Source of the DNA: Promethearchaeota archaeon
GTDB lineage: Archaea > Asgardarchaeota > Lokiarchaeia > Sigyniarchaeales > SOKP01
Length of the DNA: 13,947 bases
Direction: 5' to 3'
Assembly: GCA_019894815.1 (NCBI GenBank)
Contig: JAGXNU010000032.1
Location: forward strand, 1-13,947
Shown: positions 7,364-13,947 of the stretch, piece after piece
Layout: every line of letters begins with the position of its first letter
How positions within the stretch are numbered: the first letter of the stretch is position 1
Notes under the pieces: generated by a model
What the model saw: the letters and a program-made list of their open reading frames with translations, nothing else
The model's database searches: none
What the model was told of the DNA's origin: nothing
Made by a program: the position numbers and the translations under genes

Positions 7364-7387
7364 TAGAAAGAATAGTAAAAATTTATA

Positions 7388-8332
7388 TTACTCTTTCTTT
7401 AATTGGCGTAAATACTTAGCAGCATTAATTCCTGCTCGCGATCCCTCTGCTGTTGCAAAAACAACTTGAAAATGACCACCAGTACAATCACCCGCAGCAA
7501 AGACTCCTTCAAGAATAGTTTTTTGTTCCTCATCAACTTTAATGTTGCCTTTCTCATCTATTTCAACCCCCGCTTTCTTAAAAATTGAATTAGAAGAAAT
7601 ATGAGATAAGATAAAAAGACAATTTAAGTCAAATTCTTTTATTTCTTTAGGTTCTTCCGACTCTGATTTAGCCGTTCTAGCTATAATTTTTTGAATTATT
7701 CCATCTGAACGTGGTACGGCTTCAATAACTTCCATATTTTCTATAACGTTAATCCCAGCATCTTTTACTTCATATACTATATCAGGTAATTCCTCTATAC
7801 CAACATTGGTAATTATATGAACTTTACATCCCATTTGTTGCAATTCTAAAGCATCCTCTAACATTTCCTCATCATTACCATACATATAAACCACTTTATC
7901 TCTATAGAGTGGTCCATCACATAATGCACAATATGAAACTCCATAACCAAGTAAAGCTCCCTCCCCTTTTATTATTTCCTTGCGCTGTCCTCGACCTGTA
8001 GCTATTATAACAACATCAGAAGTTATATTGGCTGTTCTAGTAGACGTCATGTTTACACCCATACCAAGCATCAGTGAAATAACATCACCTTTTATAATTC
8101 TGACATTTTCAGAATAGCTCTCAACATGTGCTCTAAACTTTGCTAATAGATGTTTCCCCTTGATATCTATCTCTCCCGGCCAGTTTTGTATTTCCTTTGT
8201 TCGTGCTAAAGCCGATAATTCTTTTCCCTCAAGAATAATTACATCTCTATTAGCTCGTGCACAATAAATACCCGCACTTAACCCTGCAGGTCCACCGCCA
8301 ATAATGAGTACTTCACACTTAAATTCTTCCAT
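7388..8332 (-). CDS. trxB: Thioredoxin-reductase-like flavoprotein with atypical NADPH domain
   Basis: A 314-residue member of the TrxB-type disulfide reductases. FAD-binding motifs are IIGGGPAGLSAGIYCARA (residues ~10-27), ATGRG (111-115) and AAGDCTGGHFQVVFATAEG (279-297). The redox centre is Cys135-Ala-Leu-Cys138 followed by DGPLYRDK, in the same place as CATCDG of thioredoxin reductase. The pyridine-nucleotide domain is unusual: the expected GGGxSA fingerprint is GNDEEM (152-157), and the HRR-type NADPH phosphate motif is ITNVG. It may therefore use NADH, F420H2 or ferredoxin instead, as reported for some other archaeal and clostridial reductases. No thioredoxin gene lies in the window. 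The start is supported by GAGG eight bases upstream of the ATG (8341-8344, minus strand). xerA follows after 81 bp but is functionally unrelated. Confidence 0.85.
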   Translation of the reverse strand: MEEFKCEVLIIGGGPAGLSAGIYCARANRDVIILEGKELSALARTKEIQNWPGEIDIKGKHLLAKFRAHVESYSENVRIIKGDVISLMLGMGVNMTSTRTANITSDVVIIATGRGQRKEIIKGEGALLGYGVSYCALCDGPLYRDKVVYMYGNDEEMLEDALELQQMGCKVHIITNVGIEELPDIVYEVKDAGINVIENMEVIEAVPRSDGIIQKIIARTAKSESEEPKEIKEFDLNCLFILSHISSNSIFKKAGVEIDEKGNIKVDEEQKTILEGVFAAGDCTGGHFQVVFATAEGSRAGINAAKYLRQLKKE

Positions 8333-8641
8333 TTACCTAACCTCACAGATTTATAAATAAATCAAAATGGTGTAAAGATGGTAATATATGATATTATCTT
8401 TTTATTCATATTAATTATTATATCGAAATAAATTTAATAGTTATAGGATCTCTTTCTGTGATTTTTTTACTTAGCATTTATTCTTATTTTCATACAGCCC
8501 AGTAATTCGCTCCCCTTTTTCTTATAAGTTCCGCTTGTTAAAAGGCGTTGATTTAATTAGTTCTTCAAAATTTTTTTCATTATAGAATTCGGTAAAAATT
8601 CTAAAATATATTTTAATCCTGATTAAATTCAAAACTCAAAC
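8333..8641. other. 309-bp intergenic region with trxB promoter; no gene seen
   Basis: No credible ORF or tRNA was found. The trxB side has minus-strand GAGG (8341-8344) and two TATA-like stretches: 8350-8360 (tttataaataa) and 8384-8396. The farther one would leave a leader containing the Shine-Dalgarno; the nearer one would not. A stretch around 8494-8548 is richer in G and C than its surroundings and contains a weak 5-bp stem near 8532-8547. It shows no tRNA or box C/D features, so I make no ncRNA call. Confidence 0.35.
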
Positions 8642-9166
8642 CTAATTAGAAATGCTTTCTCTTCGTTTATATCCTGAAAAATCTTTTTCCTTTATTTCAC
8701 ACCAATTCTCTAATGCCGCATATAATTTTTTAGAGGTTCTTACTCTAAAATCACTACCGGGTTTATATCTAAAACTTAGTGATGCTTCTTTGTTTGCAAA
8801 AACTAACTCAATCATTAGAGATCTACCAAATCCGTGTTTCTTGATTTGAAGTATTTCTATTTCTTACCATAAAATTTGAAATTCTGGTCTATTTGGTATA
8901 GAAATTTTAATTTCATCCTCATTAATGATGAAAGATCTTATTTTTGTAAATCCTCGCGTAAAGTATATTATTAATATTAAGAATATGATTGAAACTGACC
9001 AGATAAAACCCAACATAACTGTGCCACCGAGTACCCCATCAGCAATTATGTTATAGGTAAGAATTGACATAATGATTAGAAAACAAGCAATAATGACAAT
9101 GATCATATAAAAAGATACCTTTAAATCTTCAATAATTTCAAATTTTTCTTGTTTATTTTGCACCAT
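8642..9166 (-). pseudogene. Two-TM membrane protein with PH-like domain, split by an in-frame TAA
   Basis: The minus-strand frame starting at 9166 gives 100 residues to a TAA at 8866-8864, then continues in the same frame for 73 more sense codons to a TAG at 8644-8642. The first part has two hydrophobic segments (about 18-41 and 46-70) and the start of a beta-rich domain, IINEDEIKISIPNRPEFQILW. The second part, beginning EIEILQIKKHGFGRSL and ending in a helix KLYAALENWCEIKEKD, reads as the continuation of that domain: a W-x-EI junction, further strands and a closing amphipathic helix, as in prokaryotic membrane PH-like proteins. The full 173 residues would be a normal size for such proteins. 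I infer a nonsense mutation of one gene; a sequencing error or readthrough remain possible. Function unknown. It follows the TPR-nitrilase gene on the same strand after 180 bp. Confidence 0.7.
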
Positions 9167-9340
9167 TTAAAAAACTTTTAGAGAACATTATCTAGGTTTT
9201 CACGAATTAATTTTTAGAGTAATAAATATCTTTTAAATTTATTTTTAATCTAATCGGACCCACACTATTTAGTTTCACTAATAAACAAACAGCCCAATTT
9301 AAAATTGTTTTTACTTTTTTTATGAAAAATAGCTGGATAG

Positions 9341-9346
9341 TAAAAA
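9341..9346 (-). terminator. U-tract after the TPR-nitrilase stop codon
   Basis: On the minus strand the TAA at 9349-9347 is followed at once by TTTTTA, and further T-runs occur in the next 40 bases. No stem is obvious. This is a plausible archaeal U-tract terminator but weak on its own. Confidence 0.3.
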
Positions 9347-12300
9347 TTATCTTGTGCTTTGGATAAATCCTCTCTCTTTGCTTTGTTCTTTTTCCCATTT
9401 TTTACGTTCAGAACGGAGTTTAAACAAATCGATATCTTTGAAAATTAAACCTTCTTCTTTGGGTGGTATATTTCGCTCAGTTCGATCTTTTTCGGGTGTA
9501 TAAATGAGAGATTCCCCAAATTCTCCAATATTAGCGAAAAATGAATATGCATAGATTGATCGACGGGCATCAAAATGTGCAGCTTTAAAATCTGCTGTGA
9601 CTGGAGTAAATGCAGGATTCAGAATAATATCTACTGGTGGTTCAAAGTTTTTTAATTCTACTCTTAAATCCATGTCAAGAAAATCCCTACAAATCGCGAT
9701 GGCTATTCTTCCATATTCTGTATTGCATACGATTGTATTACGAGGTAATTTACTAACTTCTATCCCTTCTTTAAATCTGGCTCCTCCTCCAATACTAATA
9801 ACTGCGGGGATATGCTTTTCTTGTTCCCAGAGAATTCCTTCTGGTCCAAAAACCTTGCTGATGTTTCTTTTTGTTTCTTGGTCATGAAACGAACCCGGAA
9901 TTATATACATTTCATATAATTTAGACAAATCTGCTATTTCTTCAAGAATTTCGCCATAGTTAAGATCTATTGTCATTTCTGGGAAGAGTAGGATATTAAC
10001 TCCATCGTTATGTGCCATATCAATCATAACTTTAACTTTGGATCTTAATTCTTTAATTTTATTACCTTTTACACCTAGAAGTCCTGAAGATTTCATTTCA
10101 AATAGCTCTTTCATAATGTTACCTGTCTCAGAAACACCTATTTGGGCAATCCCTACTCTACATTCTCTTTTTTGAATTTTAGGAAATTCTTTAAATAAAT
10201 CTCTATAGATTAATTGATATTTCTTCCCATCAATTTTTTCTAATTGAACTCGTCTTTCTTCATCGCTGAACTCCCGGGTTTCGCTTAATCGAGGTGATTG
10301 GCTGCTTTCGTGAGGACAAGAAGGTGCTACTATACCCATGGTGCTTCTGGAAATTGAAGGCTCTTTTATAGTACTCAGTGCTGAAATAAGGATGGATTCT
10401 TCTTTTTCAACCCTATTCAATCGATCTTGAACTTCTTTCTCCTTATCTTTATAACCTGCTTTTCCAAATAATTCCACTGCAGACTTTAAATATCGTGCCC
10501 CTATACCTAAAAGTTTTCCTTTTTCCTGAAAATCTGTTTCTTCATCAGCTTTGATTAAGTGCCATGCAGCATCAAAATATATAGAAGTAGCTTGCGCCCA
10601 GTCAGCACCACTCTCAAATCCTCCCTTTTCATAAGAATTAGCTGCTTTACTAAGCATCTGCTTAACTTTTGGATATAAATCTTTTTTGAGGTCGATGTCA
10701 ATAGATTCATCAAATTTACATCCATATTCAAGAGCTTGACAAAAGGTTGAATTTCCAGACGCTAATAATTTTAATTTCTTATCTGTGAAAAGATCACTAG
10801 CTTCTGTAAATAATCCTGCTGCTTCAGAAAATCTTTTAGGGTCTCCATATTCTTCAGCTAGTTCCATATTTTCCCAAGCTCTACAAAGGAAATAAACAGC
10901 TTCTAATTCCACTCTTTCTCGTTTAATTTTGAATATAATGCAAATATCTCTGAATTGAGAGGAGGCAAGAGCGAATTTTTCTGCAGCGACAATATGTTCC
11001 CCCTGCTTTCCTAAAATTCTTGCTTCTTCAAGGTTTACTCTCGCGTTACAATGATTCACCCTTACTTGGGCTATTTTTTCAAATTTATCAATTCTCTCTT
11101 TATCAAACTTTTCTCTTGATCGCTCGTAGGACTTTATTAATGTTTTAATTGTTTCTTCAAAGATTTTTCCTGTCTTTTTAAAACTATCTATAGCTTCTTC
11201 ATGCTTTTCTTGTTTACTCAGTTGTTCTGCATCCTCCAAGGATATCCATCCAGAATAATAAGACGCTTCATAACCGTAACTGCGTAAGTCTTTTAATATA
11301 TTATAAGCCTTCTTATAATATTCCTTGGATTGTTTATGATTTTCACGAGTATGATACGATTTAGCCTCTTCAATAAAACTCCAAGCTTTGACGTAATTAA
11401 ATTTCTCAGTGATTCTATTTTTTAAAAGTTTGTATTTTATCATTTGCAATGACTTATTGTAAGCTTCCTGAGCTTTCTTGTAATTTTCGGCAGAAAGCAT
11501 GTAATTACCCAAGCGATCTTCTATACGAGCTATATATTGATAACTTGCTGCTTCATATGAATGGTAACTTCTATCACGGCTTTCTTTTATTGTGTGGAGA
11601 AACATATCTCTTGCTTGGTTTAAATCGGAAGTTTCTCTCGTTATAATGCCTAATTCTTCATATAATAATCCAAGTCTCATTTGCTCCGTAAGAGCACCAG
11701 TTCGAGATAAGATAGCATAATTGATTGATTTTTTTTGGGCATCTATCGCCTTCTTAAGGTGGGAGATCCTAACTTCTTTCTTTGTAGCAATATCCGCAAG
11801 AGTTTTATGAGCCTTATAAAGACTTGTGTAACCCCCAGCCTGAGGAAATCCTCCTTCATACTTTAAACCGAATTTTTCTGCTTGTTCTGCGTGTTGAAGC
11901 ATAATCTGGGCATATTCTCCTTGTTTTGTTTTTGATTCCTCGAGAATAGTAAGTTGAGAGTAAGCTAAAATCAAACCTTGGAATAACCATGCTAAAATAT
12001 TAGGGTAATTAGGTGCACTCATTGCTTCTTTTACATGTTGGATTCCTTTTTCAGCATAGGTTTTGCGTTGAGCCGTAGTAAAAAAACTCCTTTGTGAAGA
12101 ATTGGTATAATAAAGTGCAGGTATTACTTTTGCCAGGGAGCAAAACATATTATAAGAATGTGCATAGATCTTCCCTAATTCCAAGCAGTCTTTGATGTCA
12201 TTAAGAATTCTCTTCTGGAGATAACCGACTCTACCACTATAAAGTGCAAAATAATCTATGAAAAACAAACACCCTAGTGTATTAAATTTACTCTTCGTTT

Positions 12301-13180
12301 TTCTGGCAAAAATTAAAGCTTTTTCTAGTAATTCTATTCCCTTATCAAGGTACTCCTCTTGTTCTCTTTCATCTTCGATGAATTGATATCCAAATAGGCA
12401 ATAACAAACCCCTGTTGCTGAGTAAATAAAATTAAGAGCATCTGGATCATTTGAGTTTTCAATAACCGGAATACTATTATTACATTCTTTCAAGAATATC
12501 CTGGTCCTTTCCCTAAAATTATCATCTTTTTTAAAGTTTTGTACGGAATCTCCGTAGAAACCAATCAATAGTTGCATATTCAATGACTCAGACAAAATCT
12601 GTATATTTCCAATCTCTTTTGAAATCTCCCTAGCTTTTTCAGCAGATTCAATTCCATGTAGTACAACCTGGGCATATTCTTCTTGATCAATATTATAAGA
12701 CATGAGTAAATATGAAGCTGATGCTATACGGCCCAATACTCTAGCAAAACTCTCTTTATCACCCTTATTGGAATATATTTCACTTGATTCACTAAAAAGT
12801 TTAATAGCTTGATGATATGCCTTCTGACCTTCCATATCAGAAGTTGCTAGAAACCCGTTTGTCAAAAAAATTTCTCCTTCGCATTCAAGCTCTGCAGATC
12901 TAATTCCAAGTTGGTTAAATTGATTATTTGCTTCTTTATAAGCTTTAATAGCGCTCTGAATTTGTATTAAATACTCCTTTGCATTTTCTACTGTGTTAGC
13001 ACCTCGGAAATGAGCATATCCAAGATTTTTATAACATTTAGCAGCTTTTTCAACTAGATTTTCACCTAAATAAAAGTTGACAGCTTTATCATATAACGCT
13101 GCTGCTTCAATCCAATTAAATTTTTTTTCCTCTTCTCGTGCCTTTGCAAGCAACAACTCTTCACTTTCTTCTAAAGTCAT
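9347..13180 (-). CDS. Giant TPR-repeat protein fused to a C-terminal nitrilase-type C-N hydrolase
   Basis: A 1277-residue protein without a signal peptide or membrane segment, so probably cytosolic. Residues ~5-925 are helical TPR-like repeats; clear units include ~24-60, 553-590, 609-632, 651-683, 716-745, 775-800 and 893-910. A Ser/Pro-rich linker (~935-970) leads to a nitrilase domain (~1005-1277) starting RECRVGIAQIG. Its catalytic triad is intact: Glu1068 (LLFPEM), Lys1122 (EKHIPA) and Cys1164 (AICRDF), followed by ILNPAF. Nitrilase-fold enzymes hydrolyse nitriles, amides or carbamoyl groups; the substrate here cannot be read from sequence. The large repeat array suggests ligand- or partner-controlled activity, as in other TPR-enzyme fusions. 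No Shine-Dalgarno precedes the ATG; a TATA-like attaatattaaa (13229-13240, minus) suggests a leader of 25-30 bases. The gene stands alone or with the broken PH gene downstream. Confidence 0.85.
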   Translation of the reverse strand: MTLEESEELLLAKAREEEKKFNWIEAAALYDKAVNFYLGENLVEKAAKCYKNLGYAHFRGANTVENAKEYLIQIQSAIKAYKEANNQFNQLGIRSAELECEGEIFLTNGFLATSDMEGQKAYHQAIKLFSESSEIYSNKGDKESFARVLGRIASASYLLMSYNIDQEEYAQVVLHGIESAEKAREISKEIGNIQILSESLNMQLLIGFYGDSVQNFKKDDNFRERTRIFLKECNNSIPVIENSNDPDALNFIYSATGVCYCLFGYQFIEDEREQEEYLDKGIELLEKALIFARKTKSKFNTLGCLFFIDYFALYSGRVGYLQKRILNDIKDCLELGKIYAHSYNMFCSLAKVIPALYYTNSSQRSFFTTAQRKTYAEKGIQHVKEAMSAPNYPNILAWLFQGLILAYSQLTILEESKTKQGEYAQIMLQHAEQAEKFGLKYEGGFPQAGGYTSLYKAHKTLADIATKKEVRISHLKKAIDAQKKSINYAILSRTGALTEQMRLGLLYEELGIITRETSDLNQARDMFLHTIKESRDRSYHSYEAASYQYIARIEDRLGNYMLSAENYKKAQEAYNKSLQMIKYKLLKNRITEKFNYVKAWSFIEEAKSYHTRENHKQSKEYYKKAYNILKDLRSYGYEASYYSGWISLEDAEQLSKQEKHEEAIDSFKKTGKIFEETIKTLIKSYERSREKFDKERIDKFEKIAQVRVNHCNARVNLEEARILGKQGEHIVAAEKFALASSQFRDICIIFKIKRERVELEAVYFLCRAWENMELAEEYGDPKRFSEAAGLFTEASDLFTDKKLKLLASGNSTFCQALEYGCKFDESIDIDLKKDLYPKVKQMLSKAANSYEKGGFESGADWAQATSIYFDAAWHLIKADEETDFQEKGKLLGIGARYLKSAVELFGKAGYKDKEKEVQDRLNRVEKEESILISALSTIKEPSISRSTMGIVAPSCPHESSQSPRLSETREFSDEERRVQLEKIDGKKYQLIYRDLFKEFPKIQKRECRVGIAQIGVSETGNIMKELFEMKSSGLLGVKGNKIKELRSKVKVMIDMAHNDGVNILLFPEMTIDLNYGEILEEIADLSKLYEMYIIPGSFHDQETKRNISKVFGPEGILWEQEKHIPAVISIGGGARFKEGIEVSKLPRNTIVCNTEYGRIAIAICRDFLDMDLRVELKNFEPPVDIILNPAFTPVTADFKAAHFDARRSIYAYSFFANIGEFGESLIYTPEKDRTERNIPPKEEGLIFKDIDLFKLRSERKKWEKEQSKERGFIQSTR

Positions 13181-13435
13181 TTTGGATCAATTATCGCACT
13201 AATTGTGTTCTATTTCGACCTTTACTGTTTAATATTAATTACTTCAAATGATTAATAAACATTCAGTTCGATTTATAATGTTTTACTTTTTATCAGAAGA
13301 ATAATCCTACCCTAATTCAAAATGTTTTAATGATTTCGGAAATTTTGTTTGATATTGTAAATATATTTAACAAAACAGATAAAAGTTTCATTCAATAGAG
13401 AAATAGAAAGTTTTGGCTTCAAACGGATACTGAAA
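13181..13435. promoter_or_regulatory. Divergent spacer between TPR-nitrilase and argS
   Basis: This 255-bp AT-rich region should hold promoters for both genes. Candidate TATA elements are attaatattaaa on the minus strand (13229-13240) for TPR-nitrilase and atatatttaa (13361-13370, plus) for argS, the latter implying a leader of roughly 40 bases. A 6+6 bp dyad, caatta/taattg with a 6-bp spacer (13188-13205), lies near the TPR gene start. No ORF or RNA gene was recognised. Confidence 0.35.
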
Positions 13436-13947
13436 ATGAAAGTTATTGATAAAAAGTCAATCGCAGAGGTTCTGGAAAAGCATATTTCAGATCTTAGCAT
13501 AGAAGAAATAGAATCATCAATAGAAATTCCTCCTCTAGAAATTGACTCCACCTATGCATTTCCTTGTTTCAAACTTTCAAAATTTCTGAAAAAAGCGCCA
13601 AATTTAATAGCGCTAGAACTGAGTGAAAAAATTCAATTACCTGAGTTTATAGAGAAGATCAAGGCGGTTGGACCTTATATAAACCTTACAATTAAATCTA
13701 GATATATATTAGAAATCATTTTCGAATTAAAGGGCGATTATGGAAGGTCTAGAGAATTATCCAACAAAATTGATAAATCTAGAATAATAATTGAATATCC
13801 CTCACCAAACACCAACAAACCTCTTCATTTTGGTCATGTAAGAAATATGGTATTAGGTAAAACTCTTTCTAATTTATTAGAATATAAAAGGAATAAGGTT
13901 TTTCAAGTGAATTTATACAATAATCGTGGCATTCATATATGTAAGAG
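13436..13947 (+). CDS. argS: Arginyl-tRNA synthetase, N-terminal part (runs off the window)
   Basis: The frame opens at ATG 13436 and stays open to the window edge (170 codons plus two bases), with no in-frame ATG further upstream back to 13379. Residues 1-~115 fit the Add-1 tRNA-binding domain of ArgRS. The class I signature follows as EYPSPNTNKPLHFGHVRN, in which HFGH (131-134) is the HIGH motif. LYNNRGIHICK near 160-170 corresponds to the conserved NDRGIHICK of the family. The enzyme charges tRNA-Arg with arginine in the cytosol. The SPNTNKPLH wording resembles the ArgRS type I recall from Bacteroidota and some other lineages, rather than the more common bacterial NPTGPLHVGH form. It is transcribed divergently from the TPR-nitrilase gene. 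Confidence 0.9.
   Translation, partial: MKVIDKKSIAEVLEKHISDLSIEEIESSIEIPPLEIDSTYAFPCFKLSKFLKKAPNLIALELSEKIQLPEFIEKIKAVGPYINLTIKSRYILEIIFELKGDYGRSRELSNKIDKSRIIIEYPSPNTNKPLHFGHVRNMVLGKTLSNLLEYKRNKVFQVNLYNNRGIHICK

Noticed and set aside
8494..8548. Slightly GC-richer stretch as a possible small RNA
   Set aside because: Only a 5-bp stem with a G-T pair was found, no box C/D motifs, no tRNA elements and no clear terminator paired with it.
8652..8849. 65-codon plus-strand ORF
   Set aside because: It lies opposite the second half of the split PH-like gene, whose minus-strand translation has domain-like sequence; the plus-strand product resembles nothing and has no start signals.
9207..9398. 63-codon minus-strand ORF at the end of the TPR-nitrilase gene
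   Set aside because: It overlaps the nitrilase C-terminus in another frame and runs into AT-rich spacer; basic low-complexity product without recognisable motifs.
13188..13205. Inverted repeat caatta-N6-taattg near the TPR-nitrilase start
   Set aside because: Only 6 bp per arm and all but two bases A/T; such repeats are expected by chance at this composition.
13327..13551. 74-codon minus-strand ORF
   Set aside because: It is antisense to the start of argS, which is supported by clear synthetase motifs.

Overview
The window reads as AT-rich archaeal chromosome. Evidence for an archaeon: an Orc1/Cdc6-type initiator, a XerA-like tyrosine recombinase, TATA-like boxes with very short or absent leaders on several first genes, and U-tracts right after stop codons. 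The gene mix (TldD/TldE pair, DUF362 iron-sulfur protein, giant TPR protein, 4-hydroxybutyryl-CoA dehydratase) would suit an Asgard (Promethearchaeota) genome, but no single marker here proves that lineage.

Layout. Positions 1-509 hold the 3' end of a 4-hydroxybutyryl-CoA dehydratase gene (abfD). A two-gene operon for a TldD/TldE-type peptidase pair follows (587-3308, + strand). It converges, across a 64-bp gap carrying U-tract signals for both strands, on a DUF362 iron-sulfur protein (3373-4578, -). A divergent promoter region leads into a 76-residue zinc-ribbon protein (4747-4977, +). A long minus-strand series comes next: orc1/cdc6 (5054-6247), xerA-like (6383-7306), a thioredoxin-reductase-like flavoprotein (7388-8332), a membrane protein with a PH-like domain broken by an in-frame TAA (8642-9166), and a 1277-residue TPR-nitrilase fusion (9347-13180). 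The window ends inside arginyl-tRNA synthetase (13436 onward, +).

How the parts relate. Only tldD/tldE is clearly one functional operon. Orc1/Cdc6 and XerA are adjacent and both act on chromosome replication or segregation. A 48-bp near-palindrome sits just upstream of xerA, where its core promoter should be. The TPR-nitrilase fusion looks like a sensor or scaffold joined to a catalytically intact C-N hydrolase and is the best candidate for an undescribed function. The 2-TM/PH gene beside it appears recently inactivated, unless the TAA is a sequencing error or is recoded. No tRNA, rRNA, CRISPR array, transposase or insertion sequence was seen.
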